From NCBI GenBank assembly GCA_963702075.1, contig OY969703.1, forward strand, positions 1,302,001 to 1,366,000: DNA of 64,000 bases, read 5' to 3'. Each line of letters opens with the position of its first letter. Position 1 is the stretch's first letter. The notes beneath the pieces are model-generated. The model was not told where the DNA came from, ran no database searches, and worked only from the letters and a program-made list of their open reading frames with translations. Source of the stretch: VAYN01 sp963702075 (GTDB taxonomy: Bacteria > Actinomycetota > Thermoleophilia > Solirubrobacterales > 70-9). Positions 17,333-26,099 of the stretch are shown in pieces. The position numbers were made by a program, and so were the translations under genes.

Positions 17333-19321
17333 TCAGGCGACGGCCTTGGCGCGCTGGCCGACGAGCTCGACGATCTCGCCCATGATCTTGTTGACGTCGA
17401 AGTCCTTCGGCGTGTAGACCCCGGCGACGCCGGCCTCGCGCAGGCGCTCGGCGTCGGCCACGGGGATGATCCCGCCGACGACTACGGGCACATCGACGCC
17501 CTCTCCCCGCAGCAGGCGGACCACATCGGGGATCAGCTCCAAGTGCGAGCCCGAGAGGATCGAGAGGCCGACCACGTCGACGTCCTCCTGCAGCGCCGAC
17601 TCGGCGATCTCCTCCGGGGTGAGGCGGATCCCCTGGTAGATCACCTCCATGCCGACGTCGCGCGCCCGCAGCGCCACCTGCTCGGCGCCGTTGGAGTGCC
17701 CGTCGAGGCCGGGCTTGCCGACCAGGATCTTGATCCGGTGGCCGATCTGCTCGGAGGTCGCGTCGACCTGGCGCCGGATCTCCTCCATCTGGTCGCGCTC
17801 CCCCGGCGCCGAGGCGCCGTCGACCCCGGTCGGGGCCCGGTATGGGCCGAAGACCTCGCGCATGGTTTCCGACCACTCGCCGGTGGTTGCCCCCGCCTTC
17901 GCGGCGGCGATCGTCGCCGGCATCACGTTCACGCTGTCGTCGGCCGCGGCCGTGGCCAGCTCGTCCAGTGCCGCACGCACCGCCGTCTCGTCGCGCTCGT
18001 CCTTCCACTTGGCCAGGGCCTCGATCCGTTCGCGCTCGACCTCGGGATCCGGCGTCAGGATGCCGCCGTCGGCGCCCGCGGTCAGCGGCGAATCCTCGGT
18101 CTCGGTGTAACTGTTCTGGCCGATCACCTTCTGCTCGCCGGCCTCGATCCGCGCCACCCGCTCGCGATGGCTCTCGACCAGGCGCGCCTTCATGTAGGGG
18201 ACGGCGTTGACGGCGCCGCCGTGCTCCTCGACCACGGCCATCTCCGCCCGCGCCCCCTCGGTCAGCTCCGCGACCAGCCCCTCCATGACGACCGAGCCCT
18301 CGAAGACGTCGGGGTACTCGAGCAGGTCGGTCTCGTTCGCCAGCACCTGCTGGATCCGCAGGCTCCACTGCTGGTCCCAGGGGCGGGGGAGGCCCATCGC
18401 CTCGTTCCAGGCCGGCAGCTGGATTGCCCGCGCCCGCGCGTCGCGGCTGAGCGTTACCGCCAGCGCCTCGAGCACGATCCGCTGGATGTTGTTCTCCGGC
18501 TGGGCCTCGGTCAGGCCCAGCGAGTTGACCTGCACCCCGTAGCGGAAGCGCAGCATCTTCTCGTCGGTCACCCCGTAGCGCTCGCGCCCGATCTGCTGCC
18601 AGAGCGCGCTCATCGTCCGCAGCTTGGCGATCTCCTCGACCAGCCTGATCCCGGCGTTGACGAAGAAGGAGATGCGGCCGAAGACCTTGGGGAAGTCCTC
18701 CTCGGCGACCTGGCCGCGGGCTTTCACCTCGTCTAGGACGGCGATCCCGGTGCAGAGCGCGTAGGCGATCTCCTGCACCGGCGTCGCCCCGGCCTCCTGC
18801 AGGTGGTAGCTGCAGATGTTGGTCGGGTTCCAGCTCGGCACCTCGTTGACGGAGAAGGCGACCATGTCGGCGATCAGCCGCATCGAGGGCTCCGGCGGGA
18901 AGGCGTAGGTTCCGCGCGAGAGGTACTCCTTGATGATGTCGTTCTGCGTCGTCCCCTTCAGCTTCGAGCGGTCGACCCCGTTCTCCTCGGCGACCGTCAC
19001 GTAGAGGCCGAGCAGCCAGGCGGCGGTCGCGTTGATCGTCATCGACGTGTTCATCTCGTCGAGCGGGATCCCGTCGAGCAGCTGGTGCATGTCGCCCTTA
19101 TGGGCGATCGAGACGCCGACCTTGCCGACCTCGCCGCGGGCGAGGACGTGGTCGGGGTCGTAGCCGGTCTGGGTCGGCAGGTCGAAGGCCACCGAAAGCC
19201 CCGTCTGGCCCTTGGCCAGGTTCTTGCGGTAGAGCTCGTTGGAGCGGCGGGCGTCGGAGTGGCCGGCGTAGGTGCGCATCACCCACGGGCGATCGGGCTG
19301 GGGAAGTCGGTGGTCGCTCAT
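17333..19321 (-). CDS. ecm: Ethylmalonyl-CoA mutase, coenzyme B12-dependent
   Basis: 662 aa, single-chain with catalytic barrel (1-500) and C-terminal B12 domain (540-655). N-terminus DRPWVMRTYAGHSDARRSNE and the substrate loop GQTGLSVAFDLPTQTGYDPD belong to the MeaA/Ecm clade rather than to methylmalonyl-CoA mutase. The B12 lower-ligand motif D-x-H-x-x-G is present in KPGLDGHSNGAEQ, followed by GLSILSGSHL. It interconverts (2R)-ethylmalonyl-CoA and (2S)-methylsuccinyl-CoA. The product feeds the nearby dehydrogenase; the substrate comes from ccr 4.2 kb away. A 47-nt palindrome lies just upstream of its start. Confidence 0.88.
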   Translation of the reverse strand: MSDHRLPQPDRPWVMRTYAGHSDARRSNELYRKNLAKGQTGLSVAFDLPTQTGYDPDHVLARGEVGKVGVSIAHKGDMHQLLDGIPLDEMNTSMTINATAAWLLGLYVTVAEENGVDRSKLKGTTQNDIIKEYLSRGTYAFPPEPSMRLIADMVAFSVNEVPSWNPTNICSYHLQEAGATPVQEIAYALCTGIAVLDEVKARGQVAEEDFPKVFGRISFFVNAGIRLVEEIAKLRTMSALWQQIGRERYGVTDEKMLRFRYGVQVNSLGLTEAQPENNIQRIVLEALAVTLSRDARARAIQLPAWNEAMGLPRPWDQQWSLRIQQVLANETDLLEYPDVFEGSVVMEGLVAELTEGARAEMAVVEEHGGAVNAVPYMKARLVESHRERVARIEAGEQKVIGQNSYTETEDSPLTAGADGGILTPDPEVERERIEALAKWKDERDETAVRAALDELATAAADDSVNVMPATIAAAKAGATTGEWSETMREVFGPYRAPTGVDGASAPGERDQMEEIRRQVDATSEQIGHRIKILVGKPGLDGHSNGAEQVALRARDVGMEVIYQGIRLTPEEIAESALQEDVDVVGLSILSGSHLELIPDVVRLLRGEGVDVPVVVGGIIPVADAERLREAGVAGVYTPKDFDVNKIMGEIVELVGQRAKAVA

Positions 19322-19342
19322 GCGTCAAATGATATTTGGATT

Positions 19343-19389
19343 CGGCGTTCGTCCTTTTCCGGCATATAGCCGATAAAGGACGAACGCCG
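19343..19389. repeat. 47-nt palindrome upstream of ecm
   Basis: Arms CGGCGTTCGTCCTTT (19343-19357) and AAAGGACGAACGCCG (19375-19389) are perfect complements. An inner CGGC/GCCG pair encloses ATATA. It begins 21 nt upstream of the ecm start codon. It might be an operator or leader hairpin of ecm, or a relative of the CATATG-centred palindromes near pabAB, with which it shares CTTT...GGCATAT...AAAG spacing. Confidence 0.6.
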
Positions 19390-19470
19390 CCGCCGTGGGG
19401 CCGAAATCCGCCGCCCAAGCCGCCCCGAGGCGCATCTTTTGGCCTCGGCTGTGTTTAGGCTGGCGACTCG

Positions 19471-20163
19471 ATGAGGCTCCGCTTCTTAAGCCCCCTCCTG
19501 GTTGCGCTTGCCGCCGGCCTGCTCTGCTGCGCCGTCGCCGGTGCGGCGATGATCGGCATCTACCGCAACGGCATGGAGTCGCTCGCCCAGCGCAGCCAGC
19601 TGGTCAAGCTCTCCGGCAAGAGCTGTGCCCGCGCCGGAGCGGGCGGGGCGATGCGGATCACGGTCGGCAAAGCGACCAGCTCCTGCTCCTTCCGCACGCC
19701 GGTGCTTGGCCGCGACCTCGAGATCGCCGCCACCGAGCGCCTGCTCAGCGGCACGCCGACCGCGCTGCAGCGCAAGGCCTATCTCGGACTGATGCTCCGC
19801 GCCGGTGGCGGCGCCAAGTACGCGCTCCTGGTCTTCCCGCGCCAGAAAAAGGCGCAGCTGATCAAGGTGACGAGCGAAGGCACCAAGTACCTGGCGATCG
19901 CCAAGAACGAGAAAGCGGTCGTCGGCGTCAACGAAGCGAACAAGCTGCGACTGCGCGCCGTCAACGTCACCACCGGCCCTGAAAAGGGCCAGGCGCGGCT
20001 GTTCGCCTACGTCGGCAACAAACTCGTCGGCGAAGCCAAAGACGCCGGCGCCGGCGATCTCGCCGGCCGCGCCTCTGCCGTAGTTGTCGGCACGATCAAG
20101 AACGGCAACGGCATCGTTGCCAGCGTCGACGACGTCGTCGTCCGCGTCCCGAGCCCTTTTTAA
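19471..20163 (+). CDS. Exported hypothetical protein
   Basis: 230 aa. A signal peptide (MRLRFLSPLLVALAAGLLCCAVAGA) is followed by a beta-rich mature domain containing NGMESLAQRSQLVKLSGKSC, two Cys (C53-like and C71-like) and alternating strands through KYALLVFPRQKKAQLIKV and VNVTTGPEKGQARLFAYVGNKLVGEAKD. The pattern recalls the LamG/concanavalin-like domain of exported actinobacterial proteins, but no sugar-binding motif is certain. It precedes clpS by 46 nt on the same strand; a small GC hairpin (20175-20192) lies between. Function unknown. Confidence 0.65.
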   Translation: MRLRFLSPLLVALAAGLLCCAVAGAAMIGIYRNGMESLAQRSQLVKLSGKSCARAGAGGAMRITVGKATSSCSFRTPVLGRDLEIAATERLLSGTPTALQRKAYLGLMLRAGGGAKYALLVFPRQKKAQLIKVTSEGTKYLAIAKNEKAVVGVNEANKLRLRAVNVTTGPEKGQARLFAYVGNKLVGEAKDAGAGDLAGRASAVVVGTIKNGNGIVASVDDVVVRVPSPF

Positions 20164-20208
20164 AAATGAGCGCTAGCCCCGAGCTGCCGGGGCATAATCC
20201 GAACAGCC

Positions 20209-20499
20209 ATGTCCACCAGCACGATCGAGCGACCCCGCACCGGCGGCCCCGGCTCCAGTCTCGGCGGCAACTGGCGGGTGATCGTCCGCAATGACAACCA
20301 CAACACCTTCGACCATGTGGCGCAAACCCTCTCGCGGATCCTGCCGGGTGTCAGCCTCGAGCAGGGGCATCGGATCGCCGACCAGATCCACCACGGCGGC
20401 CAGGCGATCGTCTGGAGCGGCGCCCGCGAGCCGGCCGAGCACTACTGGGAGCAGCTCGAGATGGCGGGATTGACGATGGCGCCGCTGGAGCGGGCGTGA
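20209..20499 (+). CDS. clpS: ATP-dependent Clp protease adaptor ClpS
   Basis: 96 aa. The ClpS core is clear: WRVIVRNDNHNTFDHVAQTL, the N-degron pocket Asn-Asp-Asn-His-like run and hydrophobic helix, then LEQGHRIADQIHHGGQAIVW and GAREPAEHYWEQLEMAGL. ClpS delivers N-end-rule substrates (Leu, Phe, Tyr, Trp) to ClpAP/ClpC. The unstructured N-terminal extension needed for ClpA/C stimulation is present (about 20 residues). Its TGA overlaps the GTG start of the following exported dehydrogenase by 4 nt, an unusual operon partner for clpS. Confidence 0.92.
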   Translation: MSTSTIERPRTGGPGSSLGGNWRVIVRNDNHNTFDHVAQTLSRILPGVSLEQGHRIADQIHHGGQAIVWSGAREPAEHYWEQLEMAGLTMAPLERA

Positions 20500-23171
20500 A
20501 GCGCCGCCTCCTCCTCGGGGCGCTGTTGGCTCTGTTCCTCGGCGCCCTTGGCCCGATCTCGGTCGCGGCCGCCGACCCGGCGCTGCCACCGGGTTTTCAG
20601 GACGAAATCGCGATTGCGAACGTCCAGCAGCCGACCAGCTTCCGCTTCGCCCCCGACGGCCGCGTCTTCGTGGCTTCCAAGCCGGGTCTGATCTGGGTCT
20701 ACGAAAACCTCCAGGACACGTCCCCGGAACTGTTCGCCGACCTGCGCACGCAGGTCTACGACACCGGTGACCGCGGCCTGCTGAGCATCGCTCTCGATCC
20801 GGAATTCGAAAGCGGGCGTCCCTACGTCTACGCCCTCTACACCTACGACCACATCCTCGGCGATCCCAACCCGGCGCCGAAATGGGGATCCCCCGAACAC
20901 ACCGGTGACGCCTGCCCGAACCTCAACGGGGGAGATGCCTGCCTGGTCAGCGGGCGTCTCGTCCGCTTGACGGCGGAAGGCAGCCATGCTGCGCCTCACG
21001 CCGCGCCCTCTGCCACTGCTCCCCTGCAGACCCAGTTGCTCGAAGGCTGGTGCCAGCAGTTCTCGTCCCACTCGATCGGGGACCTGCGCTTCGGCCCGGA
21101 AGGGGCGTTGTATGTCAGCGGTGGCGAAGGGGGGAGCTTCTCCTCGGCCGACTACGGCCAGCTGGGAACCGAACCCAATCCCTGCGGCGATCCGCCCTCG
21201 CCGAAAGGGACCGCGCTTGAATCGCCGACCTCCGAAGGCGGCTCGCTGCGCTCCCAGAACCTCAAGAACCTCAGCGGCAAGATCCTCCGGATCAACCCCG
21301 ACACCGGCGAAGGGCTGCCTGGCAATCCACTAGCGAGCAGCCTCGACGCGAACACCCGCCGCATCGTCGGCGACGGCTTCCGCAACCCGTTCCGATTCAC
21401 CCTCGATTCGGCGACCGGCGAACTGTATGCCGACAACGTCGGCTCCTCCGAGATCGAGGAGATCGACCGCTTCCAGGCGCCGCCGTCGACGCTCTACAAC
21501 TCCGGCTGGCCCTGCTACGAGGGCCCCGAGCACCAGTTCCAGTTCAAGGATCTCGGGTTCAACGTCTGCAACAGCCTCTACAGCGCGGAGGCGGCGGGGC
21601 ATCCGGAAACCTCGGAACCATTTTTCTATTACAGCCACGGCCATCCGGTCAGCGAAGGCGACGAATGCCCGCTCGAATCCGGCTCGGCACTCGGCGGCAT
21701 CTCTCTCTACCACGGCAGCCAGTTCCCGTCGAAATACAAAGGTGCGCTCTTCTTCACCGATTCGGTGCGGGGCTGCGTCTGGGTCATGTATCCGGGGGAT
21801 GACGGGAAGCCTGACCCTGAAACCACCGAACGATTCTTGCGCGAGGGAAAGATCTACCCGGCCGTCGACATCGAGGAAGGCCCGGGTGGTTACCTCTACT
21901 ACGCCGACCTCTTCGGCAGCGAATCGTTCGCGAACGGCGCGATCCACAAGATCTCCTACGCGCCTGGGGCGCCGACCGCCCGCCTCAGCGCCAACCCGCC
22001 CTACGGGACGAGCCTGCCGCTGCACGTGACCTTCAACGCCGGCGCCTCGACCGATCCGCAGGGCGAACCGCTCGAATACGACTGGGACCTCGACGGCAAC
22101 GGCAGCTTCGAGACCCACGGGGGCGTCAGCCACGAAGTCGTGTACACCGAAAGCGAAAACTTCACCGCCGCGGTGAAGATCACCGACTCCGAAAACCTCA
22201 CCAGCGTCGCGCGGGTGACCGTCTACCCCGGCGATGCCCCGCCGAGCATAGAAATCCAAGAACCCGCGCCGACCTTGAAATGGAGTGTCGGCGACACGAT
22301 CGAACTGGGCGCCGTCGGCAAGGACTGGCACGGCAACGAAATCTACGAACCGCTGAAATACAGCTGGTCGACGAGGCTCCTGCATTGCCCGAACCCGGCG
22401 GAACCGACCAAATGCCACGCGCATCCCCTGGGGACGTTCAGCGGCGTCGAGTACGAATCGTTCGTCGCTCCCGAACACGACTACCCGTCGCGGATCGAAA
22501 TCACGGCGACCTTCACCGACGCCCGTGGGTTGACGGCAACCGAAACCGAGACGATCTACCCGCACACGGGCGACCTGACGATCGGCTCCTCGCCGCCTGG
22601 CATCGAATTGACCGCCGGCTTGGCTCAGGGGCCCGCGCCGTTCACGTTCACCGCGATCGAAAAGGCTCACGTGCTGCTCAGCGCCCCGTCGACCGCCCAG
22701 GTCGGGGGCACGAGCTACGCCTTCCAGGGATGGTCGGATGGCGGTGAACGCCTCCACACGATCACCGTCGAAGGCAACAGGACCTATACCGCGACCTATT
22801 CCGCCGGTGAAGAGCCGCCGGCGGGCGGTGGATCGACCGGCGGCGGAGGCGGGAGCACCGGCGGCGGCGGGGGCGGAAGCGGAAGCGGGAGTACCGGCGG
22901 CGGCGCGACTCCGCCGGACACCGTCCTCGGGGCGCACCCGCCGAAATCGACCCACAGCAACCAGGCGAAATTCACCTTTTCGGCGAGTCGCCCCGGCACG
23001 ACCTTCAGTTGCAAGCTGGACGGCAAAGCCAAAGCCGCCTGCCGCTCCCCCAAGACCTATAAGAAGCTGAAGCCGGGCAAGCACACCTTCAAGGTCTGGG
23101 CTTCGGCCGGGGTCCTCACCGACGCGACGCCCGCCAAGTACAGCTGGAAGGTGCTGCCGCCGAAGCGGTAG
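20496..23171 (+). CDS. Exported glucose/sorbosone dehydrogenase-like propeller with PKD domain
   Basis: 891 aa; GTG start overlapping the clpS stop (GTGA). Signal peptide at 1-26. Residues 35-480 form a GSDH-type beta-propeller: RFAPDGRVFVASKPGLIWVY, DRGLLSIALDPEF, and NPFRFTLDSATGELYADNVG with SSEIEEIDR. Residues 490-575 form a PKD-like domain (VTFNAGASTDPQGEPLEYDWDLDG). Then a further beta domain (SYAFQGWSDGG), a glycine-serine linker of about 45 residues, and a C-terminal Ig-like module with TTFSCKLDG...C and KPGKHTFKVWA. The fold class oxidises sugars with PQQ, but catalytic residues were not confirmed. Probably extracellular and wall-associated. Confidence 0.82.
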   Translation: MKRRLLLGALLALFLGALGPISVAAADPALPPGFQDEIAIANVQQPTSFRFAPDGRVFVASKPGLIWVYENLQDTSPELFADLRTQVYDTGDRGLLSIALDPEFESGRPYVYALYTYDHILGDPNPAPKWGSPEHTGDACPNLNGGDACLVSGRLVRLTAEGSHAAPHAAPSATAPLQTQLLEGWCQQFSSHSIGDLRFGPEGALYVSGGEGGSFSSADYGQLGTEPNPCGDPPSPKGTALESPTSEGGSLRSQNLKNLSGKILRINPDTGEGLPGNPLASSLDANTRRIVGDGFRNPFRFTLDSATGELYADNVGSSEIEEIDRFQAPPSTLYNSGWPCYEGPEHQFQFKDLGFNVCNSLYSAEAAGHPETSEPFFYYSHGHPVSEGDECPLESGSALGGISLYHGSQFPSKYKGALFFTDSVRGCVWVMYPGDDGKPDPETTERFLREGKIYPAVDIEEGPGGYLYYADLFGSESFANGAIHKISYAPGAPTARLSANPPYGTSLPLHVTFNAGASTDPQGEPLEYDWDLDGNGSFETHGGVSHEVVYTESENFTAAVKITDSENLTSVARVTVYPGDAPPSIEIQEPAPTLKWSVGDTIELGAVGKDWHGNEIYEPLKYSWSTRLLHCPNPAEPTKCHAHPLGTFSGVEYESFVAPEHDYPSRIEITATFTDARGLTATETETIYPHTGDLTIGSSPPGIELTAGLAQGPAPFTFTAIEKAHVLLSAPSTAQVGGTSYAFQGWSDGGERLHTITVEGNRTYTATYSAGEEPPAGGGSTGGGGGSTGGGGGGSGSGSTGGGATPPDTVLGAHPPKSTHSNQAKFTFSASRPGTTFSCKLDGKAKAACRSPKTYKKLKPGKHTFKVWASAGVLTDATPAKYSWKVLPPKR

Positions 23172-23183
23172 TGCCGCCCGCCG

Positions 23184-23474
23184 CTATTCGGCGGCGAGCA
23201 GGGTATGCCAGGCAGGCAGCAGGGGGATGTCGTAGAGGTCGATGACCGCCGCCCGGGCGTGGGCGATCTCGTCCGAGTACCAGTAGCGCTCGAAGTCGGA
23301 GCGGCTCTCCCAGATCATCGTCTGGCGGATCGCCAGCGGATCGTCGGTGGAGCGGGTCAGCGACCAGCTCTTGGCGCCGTAGGCCGGCGCCTTCGCCGCC
23401 GCCGCTTCCCAGAGGTCGAGGAAGCGGTCGGCCCGCAGCGGGACGATGTGCCAGTCGAGCGTGCAGACCTCCAT
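23184..23474 (-). CDS. Hypothetical dimeric alpha/beta-barrel (ABM-like) protein
   Basis: 96 aa, starting 35 nt after the ccr stop on the same strand, so probably in the ccr operon. The sequence begins CTLDWHIVPLRADRFLDLWE and contains IRQTMIWESRSDFERYWYSD, the strand-helix-strand pattern of antibiotic-biosynthesis-monooxygenase-like ferredoxin folds. Proteins of this shape act as small oxygenases, decarboxylases or sensors; no catalytic residue is identifiable. The conserved link with crotonyl-CoA carboxylase/reductase is unexplained. Convergent with the exported dehydrogenase gene. Confidence 0.65.
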   Translation of the reverse strand: MEVCTLDWHIVPLRADRFLDLWEAAAAKAPAYGAKSWSLTRSTDDPLAIRQTMIWESRSDFERYWYSDEIAHARAAVIDLYDIPLLPAWHTLLAAE

Positions 23475-23508
23475 CAGATTTCCCTTTCGACTCGGTTGGC
23501 GGGGGCGC

Positions 23509-24771
23509 TCATGCGCCGACCTCCGCGCGGATCGCGCCGGGGCCGTCCTCGTGCTGCCCGTCCTGCTCGTTCTCGGCGCCGACGAGGATCGCGATCTTGC
23601 CCAGGTGCTTGTTTTCGTGCATCAGCTGGTGGGCGCCGGGGACGCCGTCGAAGCCCATCGTTTCCGAGAGCACCGGCCGCACCTTGCCCTCCGCCATCAG
23701 CTGGTTGGCCTTCATGCACTCGTAGGCGTTGGCGAAGTGGGAGCCGATGATCTGCTTCTGCTTCATCCACAGGTAGCGGACGTCGAAGTCGAGCTGGTAC
23801 CCCGAGGTGGCGCCGCAGATAACGACTTTGCCGAACGGCTTGACGACGTAGACCGAGGTCGGGAAGGTCGCCTGGCCGACGTGCTCGAAGACGATGTCGG
23901 GGGCGTCGCCGAGGATCCCTTTCAGCTTCTTGGAGAACTCGCGCGAGGCCCGGAAGCGCTCCTTGTCGGCGGCGCGGTCGGTGAGGTTGTCCTTGGTCCG
24001 CATCATCTCGCGGAACTCGTTGCGGTTGATGTAGTCGACGGCGCCGAGCTGCTTGACCAGCTCGCCCTTCTCGTCGGAGGAGACGACGCCGACCGCGTTC
24101 GCCCCGGCCGCTTTGCAGAGCTGCACGGCGAAGACGCCGAGGCCGCCGGCGGCGCCCCAGATGAGGACGTTGTGGCCGGCCTGCAGCTTGCACTGGTCCA
24201 TCAGCATCCGGTAGGCGGTGAAGTAGGTGAGCCCGTATGAGGAGGAGTCGACCCAGGAGAGGTTTTTCGGCTTCGGCAGCAGCTGCTGGGCCTGCACCTT
24301 GGTGAACTGGGCAAAGGAGCCCCAGGTCGTCTCGTAGCCCCAGATTCGCTGGCTCGGCGCCGCCATCGGGTCGAGCCCGTGGACCTCGACGTCCTCGTAG
24401 GAGGCCTGGTTGCAGTGGATCACGACCTCGTCGCCGGCTTTCCAGCGGGTTACGCCCTCGCCGACTTTCCAGACCACGCCGGAGGCGTCGGAGCCGCCGA
24501 TGTGGTGGCCGTACTCGGGATGGTCGCCGTAGCCGAAGACAGAGACCGGCTCGCCCAGCGAGGCCCAGACGTTGTTGAAGTTGACGCCGGCCGCCATCAC
24601 CCGCACGATCACCTCGAAGGCGCCGGGCTCGGGGACCTCGATCTGCTCGAGCTGGAAGGCGTCTTTCGGTTCGCCCTCGCGCTCCTGGCGGATCACCCAC
24701 GCAGCCATCGTCTCCGGCAGCGTTCCGGGCTCCACGTCCAACTTCGAGATTGCACTGGTGTCAACGGCCAA
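23509..24771 (-). CDS. ccr: Crotonyl-CoA carboxylase/reductase
   Basis: 420 aa, medium-chain dehydrogenase/reductase fold without zinc ligands. Ccr hallmarks: AAGVNFNNVWASLGEPVSVF, HIGGSDASGVVWKVGEGV, IWGYETTWGSFAQF, the NADPH motif WGAAGGLGVFAVQLCKAAGA, and IIGSHFANAYECMKANQL containing the CO2-site histidine. It reductively carboxylates crotonyl-CoA to (2S)-ethylmalonyl-CoA with NADPH, the key step of the ethylmalonyl-CoA pathway; the product may also serve polyketide synthesis. The following 96-aa gene is likely co-transcribed. Mutase, dehydrogenase, hydratase and lyase of the same route lie within 20 kb, so central metabolism is more likely than a polyketide role. Confidence 0.92.
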   Translation of the reverse strand: MAVDTSAISKLDVEPGTLPETMAAWVIRQEREGEPKDAFQLEQIEVPEPGAFEVIVRVMAAGVNFNNVWASLGEPVSVFGYGDHPEYGHHIGGSDASGVVWKVGEGVTRWKAGDEVVIHCNQASYEDVEVHGLDPMAAPSQRIWGYETTWGSFAQFTKVQAQQLLPKPKNLSWVDSSSYGLTYFTAYRMLMDQCKLQAGHNVLIWGAAGGLGVFAVQLCKAAGANAVGVVSSDEKGELVKQLGAVDYINRNEFREMMRTKDNLTDRAADKERFRASREFSKKLKGILGDAPDIVFEHVGQATFPTSVYVVKPFGKVVICGATSGYQLDFDVRYLWMKQKQIIGSHFANAYECMKANQLMAEGKVRPVLSETMGFDGVPGAHQLMHENKHLGKIAILVGAENEQDGQHEDGPGAIRAEVGA

Positions 24772-24836
24772 AACCGGCTCCTCCGCGGGTTGAGTATCGG
24801 GCGCCGAATCCTAGTTCAGCGCCGGAGCAGCCGTCT

Positions 24837-26027
24837 CTAGGCCGCTTCGGCCTCGGGCGGGTCCTCGGCGGCGCGTAGCTCGGGGGCCGAGATCTCGCGC
24901 ACGGTCGCCTCGATCGGCTCCGGCGCCTCGATCTCTTTGCCGGGAGCAACGCCGAGGCCCTCGACCTTGCGCAGCTGCGGCAGCAGCCGGCCCTCCATCG
25001 AGCCGACTGCCGAGTTGTAGGCCTTCGTCGCCGAGGAGAGCCGGTTCCCGACCGTGTCGAAGTCGCTGAGGAACTTCGAGAAGCGGGCGTGCAGGGTGCC
25101 GGCGGCGCTGGCGATCTCGGCGGCCTCGGCGACCATCCGCTCCTGGCGCCAGCCCAGCTCCATCGTCCGCAGCAGCCCGATCAGCGAGGTGGGGGAGACG
25201 AGCAGCACGTTGCGCTCCAGCGCGTAGTCGAAGAGCTCTGGGTCGGCGGCGAAGGCGGCGTGCAGGGCCGGCTCGTTGGGGATGAAGCAGATCACCAGGT
25301 CTGGCGTCTCACCTGGGTTGAACTGCCCCTGGTAGTCCTTGGAGCTGAGGCTCCGCACGTGCTCGCGCGCCTGCCGCGCGTGACGCTCGAGGTGCACGCG
25401 CCGCTCCGATTCGACCTCGGACTCCTGCGCGTCGAGGAAGGCGTCGAGCGGCACCTTCGAGTCGGCGACGAAGCTGCGCCCCTCTGGCAGGAGGAAGCGG
25501 GCATCCGGCCGCAGCCGCCCCTCTTCGGTCCGCAGCGTCGTCTGCAGCTCGAAGTCGACGTGCTCGGTCATGCCGGCGATCTCGATGCAGCGCCGCAGCT
25601 GCAGCTCGCCCCACTGACCGCGCGTCTGCGGCTGGCGCAGGGCCTTCTTCAGCCCGGCGGTCTCGCTGTTGAGGTTGCCGATCGTCTGGCCCATCTGCTC
25701 GAGCAGGGTTTTCGTCTGCAGGTCGGCTTCGCCGCGGCTGCGGACCTGCGCCTCGATCCGCTCCTGCCCCTTGGCGATCCGCTCAGCGAGGCTGCGGATC
25801 TCCGCCTGCCGCTTGTCGAGCGTCTCGCTCGCGGTCTCGGCCTCGCGCCTGCGCAGCTCCTCGTTCATCTTCAGCAGGTTGTCCATCGCCCGCGAGGTGG
25901 CTTCGTGCGCCGCTTCGGTGATCGCAGGGGCGAGGTCAGGCTGCTCGACCGGCTTCGACTCCCGTTTTGCCAGCAAGTAGGCGAGAGCAGCGATTACGAG
26001 GACGGCAGTGGCAAGAACGATCATCAT
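24837..26027 (-). CDS. rmuC: RmuC-family DNA recombination protein
   Basis: 396 aa. One N-terminal membrane helix (IVLATAVLVIAALAYLLA), a coiled coil of about 100 residues, and then the RmuC nuclease-like domain: GQWGELQLRRCIEIAGMTEHVDF, RLRPDARFLLPEGRSFVADSKVPLDAFLDA, and TPDLVICFIPNEPALHAAFAADPELFDYALERNVLLVSPTSLIGLLRTMELGWRQE split across those motifs. RmuC limits inverted-repeat-stimulated rearrangement in E. coli. This is notable here because the window is rich in long inverted repeats. Two adjacent ATG codons could serve as start. Single gene, minus strand. Confidence 0.92.
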   Translation of the reverse strand: MMIVLATAVLVIAALAYLLAKRESKPVEQPDLAPAITEAAHEATSRAMDNLLKMNEELRRREAETASETLDKRQAEIRSLAERIAKGQERIEAQVRSRGEADLQTKTLLEQMGQTIGNLNSETAGLKKALRQPQTRGQWGELQLRRCIEIAGMTEHVDFELQTTLRTEEGRLRPDARFLLPEGRSFVADSKVPLDAFLDAQESEVESERRVHLERHARQAREHVRSLSSKDYQGQFNPGETPDLVICFIPNEPALHAAFAADPELFDYALERNVLLVSPTSLIGLLRTMELGWRQERMVAEAAEIASAAGTLHARFSKFLSDFDTVGNRLSSATKAYNSAVGSMEGRLLPQLRKVEGLGVAPGKEIEAPEPIEATVREISAPELRAAEDPPEAEAA

Positions 26028-26099
26028 GTAGTTCAGGCTGACGCGCCGCCCAGACGGAACAGTCGTCCTGAAACGCCGCTTGCAGCGGGCTCGTTTCGC

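Noticed and set aside
17301..18368. N-terminal extension of the zinc-ribbon-like gene across the mutase gene
   Set aside because: It is the third-position shadow of ecm, low in hydrophobic residues; the ATG at 17300 gives a sensible protein.
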